A stretch of DNA of 64,000 nucleotides, taken from assembly GCA_002973575.1 (NCBI GenBank), contig PVEQ01000002.1:186001-250000 (forward strand), given 5' to 3'. Positions within the stretch are counted from its first letter, which is position 1; each line of letters begins with the position of its first letter. A program made the translations under genes and the position numbers. Positions 1 to 9,148 of the stretch are shown piece after piece. Under the pieces are notes generated by a model. The model made no database searches. It worked only from the letters and a program-made list of their open reading frames with translations, and was not told where the DNA came from. The DNA is from Sediminibacterium magnilacihabitans. Its GTDB lineage: Bacteria > Bacteroidota > Bacteroidia > Chitinophagales > Chitinophagaceae.

Positions 1-51
1 AACAATCAGTACAATTAGAATAGCCAACAATATTTTTTTCGTGCTGCTCAT
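1..51 (-). CDS. N-terminus of a membrane or exported protein (partial)
   Basis: An ATG at 51 on the minus strand opens a frame that runs off the window after 17 residues (MSSTKKILLAILIVLIV), which is a typical start of a signal anchor. It begins 2 bp after the stop of the DUF3347 lipoprotein gene, so it is probably the next gene of the same operon. In related Bacteroidota a small haem-binding (Haem_bd-type) protein with a similar KKILL hydrophobic start often sits next to DUF3347 genes. That identity is a guess from the neighbourhood; only the signal anchor is seen. Confidence 0.35.
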   Translation of the reverse strand, partial: MSSTKKILLAILIVLIV

Positions 52-53
52 GC

Positions 54-635
54 TCACTGTTTAATTTCTTCTTTCACTTCGCCGCAGGTAGGCATTTGCT
101 TACCGAGATAAGGGTTCTTTATTTCCTTTGTTTCACTTATCCAGTAAACGCCTTTATTATCGTTATACATGGGGCAAAAATCACGGTACAAGGTTTGACC
201 CGTTCCAAATGCTTTTACCAGGTCATACATATCACTGCTAAGCATATCAAAGTGCTCTCGTTGGTGATCAATCTTATCAGCACTCTTGCTGATGTGTTCT
301 GCCATTTCTTTGGCATCATCCGCAACGTCAGCATACACTTTCTTTTGCCCCTCTGTTAAAGATGATTTGTCTATCTTGTTCAATGCCTCTAAAAATTCAT
401 TTGCTGCATTAGCTGCCGCCTGACTATTATCGTTAGCCAAAGCATTTTTTAGATTGAGGTAAGCACTTACAATTCCTTTAATGGGCGTTGCCTCTCCGGT
501 CGGGTTTGAAGAAGGCGTCGTTGTCGAAGTTTGGTTGTTCTCTGCGTTATTGTTTTCAGCAGATTTGTTATTGCTACTGTTGCATGCTGTAAAAGCAATT
601 GAAGTAGTCATTATAGCTATTATTATCGTTTTCAT
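54..635 (-). CDS. DUF3347 domain lipoprotein
   Basis: A 193-residue protein with a lipoprotein signal (lipobox FTAC at about residues 15-18) and a low-complexity Asn/Ser/Thr linker to about residue 50, so probably anchored facing the periplasm. The C-terminal two thirds fit DUF3347, ending in the family signature: a FCPM block, then WIS, then a NPYLGKQMPTCG block. The conserved Cys, Met and His residues are plausible copper ligands, and the family is commonly found beside Cus-type efflux genes, as here. The next gene upstream on this strand is a second DUF3347 protein, and the two are paralogues. The biochemical role is unknown; metal binding is inferred. Confidence 0.85.
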   Translation of the reverse strand: MKTIIIAIMTTSIAFTACNSSNNKSAENNNAENNQTSTTTPSSNPTGEATPIKGIVSAYLNLKNALANDNSQAAANAANEFLEALNKIDKSSLTEGQKKVYADVADDAKEMAEHISKSADKIDHQREHFDMLSSDMYDLVKAFGTGQTLYRDFCPMYNDNKGVYWISETKEIKNPYLGKQMPTCGEVKEEIKQ

Positions 636-706
636 TCGCTTAATTTTAATGTGAATAAAGCCGAGGTTTGGAGCAAGCCAACCCCATTATTGCTTTGGCA
701 GAAGAG

Positions 707-1228
707 TTACTTCAAGGTTTCTGTTACCTTGCCGCAGGTAAGCATGCTGCTACCGAAATAGGGATTTTTGATTGCCTGCTCGCTGCTTAACCAGTATGCT
801 TTTTTCATTGGGCAATACTGTTGATAAACAGGCTGGTCGGTAAGCTTTACGGCTTTCGCCAAAGCTGCCATATTGGTTGAGAGATTAGCAAAGAGGTTAC
901 GTTGCTGTTTGATGTCTTTGGTTTCGGAAATCCGTCCTGCATCCTTCAGCAAAGCATTAATGTTACCCTCAGATATTACTTTGTAATCTATGCTATTGGC
1001 TGTCTTTACAAATTCGGCTGCCTGGGCAGAAGCTGCATTGGCGTTATCTGCTACCAAAGCGTCTTTGATGCTAAAATATAAGGTGAGTAGTTGCGACACA
1101 TTTTTATTGTCGCTTGCAGTGGTAGTGGAAACAGAAGGCTCAGTTTTATGGACACTATGGTCATGTTGAGCGGAAACTGAAACAGAAGTAAGACAAAATA
1201 ACGTTGCTATTACGATTAGCTTTTTCAT
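707..1228 (-). CDS. DUF3347 domain exported protein
   Basis: A DUF3347 protein of 173 residues. The frame is open to 1270, but the Met at 1228 (MKKLIVIATLFCL) starts a clean signal peptide cut after VSAQ, so I place the start there. The mature protein has a short His-rich stretch and then the family domain ending QQYCPMKKAYWLSSEQ and NPYFGSSMLTCG. The CPM and MxxCG blocks match those of the lipoprotein gene downstream, so the two look like a tandem duplication. It is a likely periplasmic copper-binding partner of the efflux genes further up; the function is inferred from neighbours only. Confidence 0.85.
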   Translation of the reverse strand: MKKLIVIATLFCLTSVSVSAQHDHSVHKTEPSVSTTTASDNKNVSQLLTLYFSIKDALVADNANAASAQAAEFVKTANSIDYKVISEGNINALLKDAGRISETKDIKQQRNLFANLSTNMAALAKAVKLTDQPVYQQYCPMKKAYWLSSEQAIKNPYFGSSMLTCGKVTETLK

Positions 1229-1299
1229 TTGAAATGATTTAATGTTTAGAAAAAAGTACAGGCATGACAAATAATGCCATGCAGAAATGAAACATTAAA

Positions 1300-1788
1300 T
1301 CAAATCTGAAAGCTCTGAATAGCTATGCGAATGTCCGATATGGGAGGATGGTAACTTCGGACAAAATGTTTGATATTCGGAACGACCTGCGAAGCAAATA
1401 AGAGGTCAAAATCAAAGTATGTAGAAAGAAATGCTGCAAAGAATACAGGATTAATTACAGCATTTACGGATTGGGGGACGGTCTTTTCAAGCTGGGCAAA
1501 TTTTGTTACTCCGTCATTGCAGCAATTGTCTTTATCACCTTTTGATTTATGCTGATGCCCTGCTTGATTGTGGTTTTTCCCTTGATGATTATGTTGATGG
1601 TGGTGCTGATGTTTTTTACCATCAGCATGTACGTGTGTTGAAGACTGCGTTGCTTCCTCGTGATGATGAGAAGCGTTAAAGCCTAAATCCAAACCAACAG
1701 AACAAGCAAATCCAATAACCGTATTCAGGGAGAACACGATTAACAGAAAAACCGCTTTTAGTTGTATGGATTTATTTGTTTTCATCAC
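1300..1788 (-). CDS. His-rich, CC-containing exported small protein
   Basis: A 162-residue protein with an N-terminal hydrophobic signal (to about residue 30). The middle is extremely His-rich (about residues 40-83, with HHH, HQHHHQH and HQHK runs), followed by a DNCCNDG motif and a C-terminal YHPP element. The layout (signal, Cys pair, PP near the C-terminus) resembles the HYC_CC_PP small proteins found later in the window, with a His-rich metal-binding insert. It probably binds copper, zinc or nickel in the periplasm. No enzymatic domain is visible. It lies in the same direction as the DUF3347 genes, with a 71 bp gap. Confidence 0.7.
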   Translation of the reverse strand: MMKTNKSIQLKAVFLLIVFSLNTVIGFACSVGLDLGFNASHHHEEATQSSTHVHADGKKHQHHHQHNHQGKNHNQAGHQHKSKGDKDNCCNDGVTKFAQLEKTVPQSVNAVINPVFFAAFLSTYFDFDLLFASQVVPNIKHFVRSYHPPISDIRIAIQSFQI

Positions 1789-2049
1789 CTTTTATCATAG
1801 AAGAACTCCATTATATTCAGAGTAATTTTAAGACATACAAAGGTAGCCAGTCAAAAGTTTTCGACTGTTACATAATTTTTACTAAGATTTACAGAATTTT
1901 TAGATTGTAGGGGCAGAAGCAAGTTTTTACCTCTGCCTTAACAATCTCAACTGATTGCGTCAGTTATCACTCTTCAGTATAACAACCTGCTAATGGCTGA
2001 GATGCTTTAGCTGAGCTATCATCATTTTGCGAAGTCTTGGGGATAGAAA

Positions 2050-3297
2050 CTATATTGCTTTGGCTATCTTATCCATAATTCTATGGCTGTCGCCAAATTT
2101 GCATAAGGCATCGCAATGCTGCCTCAATTCAGAAAACAGGATATACTTTATACTCGTTCCAATCTTTTTAATAGCCGGACGGGATAGTTGTAATGTAACG
2201 TCCTTCTCTCTTTTATCCGGTACAATGAGGTAAAAAACTTCATCGCCATCAGCAATCGAATAACTAAGGTCGGTTAACCGCAATATGCCCGAATAAATGC
2301 TGGTACTTTTTTCTACTTCAAAAGCTGCAATCACATTGTTCGTTCCTTTTGCAAACCAAAGCACATCAATTAGCTTTACCGTGTTTAATGTTTCTTTGTC
2401 CAACTCTATTTGGGGAAACTCCGGAATGCTTAGAAAGGAGAAGTTATTACCGTTATAACACTTCGACCTATCGTTTGATGCCGGAATAACGTCGTATCCC
2501 AATGCATTACCAATCTTTAGTAAATGATATTGCATTTCAGTATGTAGGCTTTCTTCTTCCTTTTCTTCTCTTACTTCCAAATGCCTTTTTTCAATCAATT
2601 TTTCAAGCTTATTCCGTTCCGGTTGTGATAAGTATTCATCACCCCCTAAAACCAACTTTTGCATACCAATTTCAAAAAGCAAACCTGCAATAGCACCCAG
2701 GTCGGAAGACAGTAACGAACGATGTTGATTGTTTACATCTATTATAACCTCTCTCAGCTTCAGGTATTCACTCCAACTACCTAACTTCTTTTTGTCTTTA
2801 AACAGGAAATTAAAGCCGTTGATAATGGCTGTATTAAAGGGCGGGATAATAGTGGGATGAAGGAAGTAAAGAATACTGGCAACAGCAGGACCTAAACCTT
2901 TAATCTTTAAACTATCTAACCGGATTATTTCTTTTATAATCTGGTCTTCGCCCTTAGCGTTCAAACAGTTTTCTAAAAACTGCCCGAAGGCTTGCTTGTT
3001 ATTCTCATTCTCATAAATATCCGGTATTCTCAATTTTGGTTTCCAATAGAAAGGATGCGCCGCTCCCTCAAATACCTGTTTTTGTTCCGTAATACAGGTA
3101 AGAACAAATTCAAGTGAAGAACCTTTGAAATCGTTAGGGAAAATTTTCTTTTTAATGTCGTCTATAACCTGCATAATGCCCCTGCGAATGGAACGGAAAG
3201 CTTTTAGCCTTTCCTCATTATTGATAAACCAGGTGTTATAAACAGACTCCTTATCGGATTTATATTGCTGAATAAGTGGTTGAAAGTTCAGGTTCAT
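2050..3297 (-). CDS. HhH protein with putative PD-(D/E)xK nuclease domain
   Basis: A 415-residue cytoplasmic protein that I cannot assign to a named family. The middle (about residues 130-170) has a helix-hairpin-helix-like segment, [17 protein letters not shown], as in DNA glycosylase-type proteins. The C-terminal half has an acidic pattern, LIDVLWF then AAFEVEKST, with the spacing of a PD-(D/E)xK nuclease core (D, then ExE/K on the next strand). This suggests a DNA-binding protein with nuclease activity, perhaps restriction or defence. It stands alone in the metal block, with 261 bp to the next gene and 97 bp behind the efflux genes. The nuclease call is inference. Confidence 0.5.
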   Translation of the reverse strand: MNLNFQPLIQQYKSDKESVYNTWFINNEERLKAFRSIRRGIMQVIDDIKKKIFPNDFKGSSLEFVLTCITEQKQVFEGAAHPFYWKPKLRIPDIYENENNKQAFGQFLENCLNAKGEDQIIKEIIRLDSLKIKGLGPAVASILYFLHPTIIPPFNTAIINGFNFLFKDKKKLGSWSEYLKLREVIIDVNNQHRSLLSSDLGAIAGLLFEIGMQKLVLGGDEYLSQPERNKLEKLIEKRHLEVREEKEEESLHTEMQYHLLKIGNALGYDVIPASNDRSKCYNGNNFSFLSIPEFPQIELDKETLNTVKLIDVLWFAKGTNNVIAAFEVEKSTSIYSGILRLTDLSYSIADGDEVFYLIVPDKREKDVTLQLSRPAIKKIGTSIKYILFSELRQHCDALCKFGDSHRIMDKIAKAI

Positions 3298-3394
3298 ATT
3301 TTCTATAGCGATTTTTTATGATGGCTATACAAATAAACAAAAACAGAACAGTTATTTGAAATAGACATTGCTACAATTTAGTTTTTTAAACCAC

Positions 3395-4678
3395 CTACAT
3401 ATTGCTCATATCATGCCCTGCCATTGGGTTAGCGCCTTTCTTAAAAATATACTCACTGTTTAATAAATAAGCACCGCTAATTACTACTACATCATTAGGG
3501 TTCAGCCCTCCGGTAATTTCTATCCGGTCATCGCTTTCCAAACCCACTCTAACCATTTTACTTTTGAAAGTGTTTTTGCCTGTTTTCACCCATACGGTAG
3601 CACCGTCTGCATCCCTTATTACCGCATCTATGGGAAGCGTAAAGGCATTACGCAGCCTGCTTTTAATCAACACATAAGCAGGCATTCCCGGCTTTAACCT
3701 GTTGCCAATATTGGATATGCTAACTCTTATTAGATTGATGCGTGTATCACGGCTTATTTCAGGATTGACAAACTCTATTTTGCCGCTTATCTCTTTGCCC
3801 GGTATATCGGGTATTTGCACTGTTGCCATGCCATTTCTGTCAATCTTAGAAAGCTCAGATGTATAAACCTGTGCTTCAACCCATAAGGTAGAAAGGTCGG
3901 CTAAGTGCATTATCATTCCGCCTTCCATTACATAGTCGCCTTCCCTTATATCGAGGGTAGTAACATATCCGCTGCCGTTGCTATAAAAAGTAGTAGTTGG
4001 AGTTGCCTTTTTAGTTGTAGCCAATTCTGAAATTTGGGCTTCGCTCAAACCCCACAAAAGCAATTTATTTTTTGCACTTTCAATTAGCTGTGCAAAGTCA
4101 ATAACAGTGTTGTCTAAAGTTTTCTGCCTTTCAAGTGCGAGTATGTATTCCTGCTTTTCATTATTCAGGTCTTCACTGTAGATGTCGAATACCTTATCGC
4201 CTTTACGAACATAATCACCAATATTTTTAAAATACAGACGTTCTATTCTTCCCATTATTCTTGAACTGATAGCCGTTGACTTCGCCTGATTAAAGTTGAT
4301 TGTAGCTGTTAATATTACCTCATCGCCTAAAGAACCGGAGCGGATGGTATCTACGGAAATGTTTCCCAATTGTATTTGCTGATTGCTCAATTGTATCTCA
4401 TCTGCCTTTGGTGCTATTGTCTTTTCAACTTTTATTAAAGTCATACCGCAAATAGGGCACTTACCGGGACCAGGTTGCATTACCTGCGGGTGCATAGAGC
4501 AGGTGTAGTAACTATCCACGTCTGCTTGTGCATGTTCATGTGGCTTACCGTTTTTACATGAAACTACTACCATCATTAAAGCAATGACAGTTATAAACAA
4601 CATCAGTACAGAGGAACGGTTCAACCAATGTCGTAAGAAACCACCGCTTTTGGCTATATGGAGATTACACTTTATCAT
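3395..4678 (-). CDS. RND efflux periplasmic adaptor with heavy-metal-binding domain
   Basis: A CusB/CzcB-like membrane-fusion protein of 427 residues. After a signal/TM segment (about residues 22-42) comes a heavy-metal-binding domain, YTCSMHPQVMQPGPGKCPIC, then the adaptor core: lipoyl-like halves, an alpha-hairpin and a beta-barrel. It would link an inner-membrane RND pump to a TolC channel and may hand Cu(I) to the pump. It lies 2 bp after a second adaptor of the same architecture, and the order TolC, adaptor, adaptor follows the pump gene. Having two adaptors in one operon is a known Bacteroidota arrangement. Metal identity (copper rather than zinc or silver) is inferred. Confidence 0.88.
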   Translation of the reverse strand: MIKCNLHIAKSGGFLRHWLNRSSVLMLFITVIALMMVVVSCKNGKPHEHAQADVDSYYTCSMHPQVMQPGPGKCPICGMTLIKVEKTIAPKADEIQLSNQQIQLGNISVDTIRSGSLGDEVILTATINFNQAKSTAISSRIMGRIERLYFKNIGDYVRKGDKVFDIYSEDLNNEKQEYILALERQKTLDNTVIDFAQLIESAKNKLLLWGLSEAQISELATTKKATPTTTFYSNGSGYVTTLDIREGDYVMEGGMIMHLADLSTLWVEAQVYTSELSKIDRNGMATVQIPDIPGKEISGKIEFVNPEISRDTRINLIRVSISNIGNRLKPGMPAYVLIKSRLRNAFTLPIDAVIRDADGATVWVKTGKNTFKSKMVRVGLESDDRIEITGGLNPNDVVVISGAYLLNSEYIFKKGANPMAGHDMSNM

Positions 4679-4680
4679 AA

Positions 4681-5952
4681 CTATTCGTTTACTTTTATAA
4701 AGCTTTCGCTATCCATCAAATATTGGGCGTTTTGTGCAACGCTATCCTGTAAGCCTAACCCGCTAACCACCTGTATTTTGTTTTGATAGGACAAACCGGT
4801 TGTTACTTTACGTGCTTTAAATCCACCGGGCTGTTTTATGAAAATCACCTTATCTAAACCAAGTGAAACAATAGCATCTGCAGGCAACCAGGCTGTGTTG
4901 CCTGAATTGCCAAAAATGGTAGCCCGTACCTGGCTCCCGATAGGAACCTGTAATGTGCTGTTATCAAGATATACTCTTGCCGTTACTGTTTTACTGCCTT
5001 GTTTAAAGAAAGGCTCAATGAAGCCTATAGTGCCCCTGAATTGTTTGTGTGGCGCTGTTTCGGGTATAACTTTTACCGGATTGCCTACTTTAATCAGTGT
5101 TTGCATCTCTGCATAAATGCTAAGTGCAGCCCAAACCCTGTTCGGATTATAAACCTGAAAAACAGCCTGCCCTTTTTGAACATACATACCTTCTTTAAGA
5201 GAAAGTTCTTCAGTAGTGAGGGAAATGTCTTTCATAACACCGGAAGCAGGAGCAGCCATTGTATTATCGCCGGTAGTTTCATGAAGATGTCCTGTGTAAT
5301 TACTATATACAGAAACGGTAAGCGAAGGCTTGCCACTTCTGATTAATTGAGATAGCTGTTGGTTGGTTAAACCCAACAAAAGCAACCGTTGCTTTGCTGC
5401 GTTTATCAACGAGCTATTTGCAGGGTCGTTCTTCAGAAGGAATATAATGTTCTGTTGTGCCGTTACCAATTCAGGGCTGTAGATGTCCATAATCTTTTGC
5501 CCCTTTGTTACTTTTTGATAGCGATAGCGAACATAAAGCCTTTCAATTCTGCCAGAATATCGGGCAGATATAGCACCTACCTGTCTTGTATCGTAAGCGA
5601 TAGAACCCAAAGCATCTATATCAATGGGCAAATTCTCCTTTTGAATAGTGGTAACGGGGATGGAAGAAACAACGAACGCATTTGTTGGCCGCAATAAGGT
5701 ATTTAGGTCAATATTGGTTATATGCTGTTCGTTACCATCAGATTTTTTTATCAAAGCCATTCCACAAATAGGACACTTACCCGGCTTATCCCTTATTATT
5801 TGCGGATGCATCGAACAAGTATATACATCCTTATGTTCCTGATGCAGCGCATGTCCCTCGTTTGCCTTCTTACCCTTGCAACTGTTTAATGCAACAGCCG
5901 CAACACAAACAAGCGGAATAACCAGCAACCATTTATATAAATTAGATGTCAT
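4681..5952 (-). CDS. RND efflux periplasmic adaptor with heavy-metal-binding domain
   Basis: The second adaptor, 423 residues from the ATG at 5952 (a TTG at 5958 is also in frame). It has a lipoprotein-type signal ending LNSC, then a heavy-metal-binding domain (YTCSMHPQIIRDKPGKCPIC, about residues 45-64), then a CusB-like adaptor body with GRIERLYVRY and a long hairpin. It shares domain order with the next gene but is clearly diverged, so this is an old paralogue pair. It is predicted to work with the TolC protein just upstream and the CusA-type pump beyond it. Confidence 0.88.
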   Translation of the reverse strand: MTSNLYKWLLVIPLVCVAAVALNSCKGKKANEGHALHQEHKDVYTCSMHPQIIRDKPGKCPICGMALIKKSDGNEQHITNIDLNTLLRPTNAFVVSSIPVTTIQKENLPIDIDALGSIAYDTRQVGAISARYSGRIERLYVRYRYQKVTKGQKIMDIYSPELVTAQQNIIFLLKNDPANSSLINAAKQRLLLLGLTNQQLSQLIRSGKPSLTVSVYSNYTGHLHETTGDNTMAAPASGVMKDISLTTEELSLKEGMYVQKGQAVFQVYNPNRVWAALSIYAEMQTLIKVGNPVKVIPETAPHKQFRGTIGFIEPFFKQGSKTVTARVYLDNSTLQVPIGSQVRATIFGNSGNTAWLPADAIVSLGLDKVIFIKQPGGFKARKVTTGLSYQNKIQVVSGLGLQDSVAQNAQYLMDSESFIKVNE

Positions 5953-5961
5953 CGTCAATGT

Positions 5962-7221
5962 TTATTTAATCTCTAAAATCCTTTCAAGCTCTGCCTGCAT
6001 GGTCAGCAGTTCTTGTAGCTTGTCCAGGTATTCTAATTGTATCATGTTTAAGCTTTCCCATGCATCAAACAGCATAAAGAGTTCTTCTGTATTTTGTTCA
6101 TACCCCAACTGCATTGTTTTGTAGTTGTTCTGTAAAGAAGGGATGATGTTCTCCTCGTAAAGCCGTAATTGGTTTTGTTTTAGGTTTATCTCGTTGCTCA
6201 TGCTGTAAGCCATGCCAGATGCTTCATTCAGCATCATTTGCCGTTGCTGAGACAGGGAAACTGCTTTCCATTTTAAACTCTCAATATTTGCTTTCTGCAT
6301 TCGGGTAGATGCGCCGATTGGTATTCTTACCATGCCCATTAGTGAAAACTGCCACGGTTGTTTTGCCCATGCAAACATGTGGTCGTACTTAATGCCGAAT
6401 TCAGGTTTCAGCTTAGCCCTTTCAACATTTTGCTGTAAATAAGTGAGGGTAATATTTCTCTCGATGGCTCTTATGTCACTTCGTGATGCAGCTAATGTTG
6501 AACTGTCGAATGTTGCACCGTAATTTTTAATCGTGTATGTAGTGTCAATTGCAAAGTTTTCTCCTTTGTTGCGGTTCATTAGGGTGTTCAACGCAATGCG
6601 CTTATTAACAATTTCTGCTTGCAGCATCAACCGCATGTTTTGAAGGTTTCCTAACGATGCTTTTGCTTTATAATAGGCGCTCAACTTCTCCATACCGTTT
6701 TTATAGCGTATCTCGGCATTCTTAATCATGAAGTTTAGCAGCTTCTCGTTTTGTTCGATAACGGTAAGCTTTTTCTCAAGCACTATCCACTGATAATAAT
6801 TCTTCTTTGCTTCTGCATACAAATCATTTAAGGATGCCTTTTTGCGCTCCTTTTCAACAGAAGACATTGCCTGCATATAGTTCGCTTCTGCATTCTGCCT
6901 TTGTTTATTTGGAAACATCTGCTGTGCAGACAACATGAACGAGCCCATGCCCGGTTGTTGCATTCCGTTACCGTCCTTCATGCCTGCCTTCCACATAGAG
7001 GGATTATATGGCGTCATGTAAAAGCCAGCGCCAAATTCAGGAGGCATCCAGCTTCGTGCGCCTTTAGCCGCTTCATCCATTGAGCGGATGTCAGCATCAT
7101 ACATCTTTAAGGAGGGATTTGCTTTCTGAATACTATCCAGAACGCTGTTGAGTGATAATGTCTGTGCATTTGTAATAGATGCAGCAAACAACAATACTAT
7201 TATGAAATGTTTCTTATTCAT
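5962..7221 (-). CDS. TolC family outer-membrane efflux channel
   Basis: A 419-residue TolC/CusC-type channel from the ATG at 7221, with signal peptide MNKKHFIIVLLFAASITNAQ. The two repeated helical halves of the family are recognisable (LNSVLDSIQKANPSLK at the N-terminus and the YEENIIPSLQNNYKTMQLGY block in the second half). The segment around residue 100 is Met-rich (GMKDGNGMQQPGMGSFM), which fits a copper or silver channel. The start overlaps the end of the pump gene by 8 bp, so the two are translationally coupled. It is the outer-membrane exit of the CusA/CusB-like system encoded around it. Confidence 0.9.
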   Translation of the reverse strand: MNKKHFIIVLLFAASITNAQTLSLNSVLDSIQKANPSLKMYDADIRSMDEAAKGARSWMPPEFGAGFYMTPYNPSMWKAGMKDGNGMQQPGMGSFMLSAQQMFPNKQRQNAEANYMQAMSSVEKERKKASLNDLYAEAKKNYYQWIVLEKKLTVIEQNEKLLNFMIKNAEIRYKNGMEKLSAYYKAKASLGNLQNMRLMLQAEIVNKRIALNTLMNRNKGENFAIDTTYTIKNYGATFDSSTLAASRSDIRAIERNITLTYLQQNVERAKLKPEFGIKYDHMFAWAKQPWQFSLMGMVRIPIGASTRMQKANIESLKWKAVSLSQQRQMMLNEASGMAYSMSNEINLKQNQLRLYEENIIPSLQNNYKTMQLGYEQNTEELFMLFDAWESLNMIQLEYLDKLQELLTMQAELERILEIK

Positions 7222-9136
7222 GTGTGTCAATTACTTCAATTTTACCTTTACGTTTTAGTTCACGCTCTTTCACTATTTCAAAAACAACAGGTGTGATAAA
7301 CAGTACATAAATGGTTGATGTTATCGTTCCCCCGATTAATGGTATGGTAATCGGACGCATAACATCACTTCCTACACCCGTTGCCCACAGAATAGGTATT
7401 AAACCAAACAGTGATACAGAAACCGTCATCAGCTTCGGGCGAAGCCTTTTGGCTGCACCTATAATTACGTATTCCCTTAAGTCTTCACCAGTAATGGTTT
7501 CTCTTGAGTTCCCTTTTGCAGCCACTAATTTTTGCATAGCTTCATTCAGGTAGATGGTCATCAGCATGGCAGTTTCTACAGCCATTCCAAACAAGGCAAT
7601 AAATCCTACGGCAACAGCTACCGATAGATTAACGCCATAGAAATAAACCATGAAAACACCGCCAATCAAAGCAAAGGGAACGGTTACCATTGTAATTAAA
7701 CTTTCTTTAATAGAGTGATACGTGAAGTATAGAACCATGAAGATGATAGCAATCACTATCGGTATCACTAACTTCAAGGTTTTATTTGCCCGCAGTTGAT
7801 TTTCCCACTGTCCACTCCATTCAATAAAGTAGCCTTTAGGAAGCTTTTGCAACATTTGGTTAAGCTTCTGTTGCGCTTCCGTAACCGTGCTTCCCAAATC
7901 CCTTTCTCTTACATTGAACAGAACAGTTCCACGTAGCAAAGCGTTTTCAGAATTAATCATCGGCGGGCCTTCCGATATTTTTACGTCTGCAACGGCTTCT
8001 AAAGGGATGGGACCGAAATTCATGGTCTGTACCTGTAGCCTTTTTAGTTGCTGAAGATTGTTCCGGAACTCCTGACCAAATCGTGCATTAACAGAAAACC
8101 GCTGTCTGCCTTCAATAGTGGTAGTGATACGCATGCCGCCTAAAGCACTCTCCACCACAGCATTTACATCATCTACCGTTAAGCCGTATCTGCCTATCTC
8201 ATCTCTTTTGATGACGATATCAATGTATTTCCCCCCTGTAATCGGCTCTACATATAAGTCTTTTAAACCTTCAATACCTTCAAGCTGTGTCTTAATTTTT
8301 TGGGCGAATGCATAAATAGTATCCAGATTTTGTCCGTACACCTTTACACCAACATCAGTTCGAATACCTGTAGAAAGCATGTTGATGCGGTTGATAATGG
8401 GTTGCGTCCATCCGTTGGTAACACCCGGAATTTGCAGCTTAGCGTTTAGTTCATTGATGATGTCTTCTTTTGTAATTCCCGGTCTCCATTCATTTTTAGG
8501 CTTCAGCATGATAATCGTTTCTATCATACTGATAGGTGAATTGTCGGTTGCTGTATTTGCCCTGCCTGCTTTACCTAAAACGTTCTGTACTTCCGGTACC
8601 GATTTAATCAATTTATCCTGTACCTGAATTAACCTTTTCGCTTCTGAGTTAGAAACATCCGGTTGCGTTACGGGCATGAATAGCAATGAGCCTTCATCTA
8701 ATGGCGGCATAAACTCAGAACCTAAACGCATTAGCATAAATACACCCACTATCAGGGCAATCACATTAATTGCTAAAGTGGTCTTTCTCCAATGCAAACA
8801 CCACCTTAACACCGGTGTATATACCTTTTCCAACCCTCGTGTAATGGGATTTTTTTCTTCCGGCTGCAATCTTCCTTTCAGAAAGAAGGATATTAAGACA
8901 GGTGCCAGTGTGATGGCTAAGAAAGCATCTACTAAAAGGATAAAGGTTTTTGTCCAGGCTAAAGGATGAAATAATTTACCTTCCATACCCGTCAGGAGAA
9001 ATACGGGCAGAAAAGAAGCTACTACCACTATGGTAGAATAAAACACGCCAGGCCCAACTTGTTTTGAAGACTTCATTATTATGTCAAGTCTTTCTGTGCT
9101 TGTAAGCGGATCTTTATTTCGTTTAAACCAATTCAC
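7214..9136 (-). CDS. CusA/CzcA RND pump, C-terminal part after an in-frame stop
   Basis: The C-terminal 640 codons of a CusA/CzcA heavy-metal RND permease, readable from a GTG at 9136. It begins with NWFKRNKDPLTSTERLDIIM and continues into the pump sequence (SFLPVFLLTGMEGKLFHPLAW, TM segments, porter domain, final TM bundle). The upstream frame (9149-10432) ends in TAA at 9149-9151, and only four sense codons (ACG TAT TTA ACA) separate that stop from this GTG in the same frame. The lesion is therefore a point nonsense change, not a frameshift. The break lies in the cytoplasmic loop after TM4. It could be a fresh pseudogene, a sequencing error or a working split pump. Confidence 0.85.
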   Translation of the reverse strand: MNWFKRNKDPLTSTERLDIIMKSSKQVGPGVFYSTIVVVASFLPVFLLTGMEGKLFHPLAWTKTFILLVDAFLAITLAPVLISFFLKGRLQPEEKNPITRGLEKVYTPVLRWCLHWRKTTLAINVIALIVGVFMLMRLGSEFMPPLDEGSLLFMPVTQPDVSNSEAKRLIQVQDKLIKSVPEVQNVLGKAGRANTATDNSPISMIETIIMLKPKNEWRPGITKEDIINELNAKLQIPGVTNGWTQPIINRINMLSTGIRTDVGVKVYGQNLDTIYAFAQKIKTQLEGIEGLKDLYVEPITGGKYIDIVIKRDEIGRYGLTVDDVNAVVESALGGMRITTTIEGRQRFSVNARFGQEFRNNLQQLKRLQVQTMNFGPIPLEAVADVKISEGPPMINSENALLRGTVLFNVRERDLGSTVTEAQQKLNQMLQKLPKGYFIEWSGQWENQLRANKTLKLVIPIVIAIIFMVLYFTYHSIKESLITMVTVPFALIGGVFMVYFYGVNLSVAVAVGFIALFGMAVETAMLMTIYLNEAMQKLVAAKGNSRETITGEDLREYVIIGAAKRLRPKLMTVSVSLFGLIPILWATGVGSDVMRPITIPLIGGTITSTIYVLFITPVVFEIVKERELKRKGKIEVIDTHE

Positions 9137-9148
9137 TGTTAAATACGT

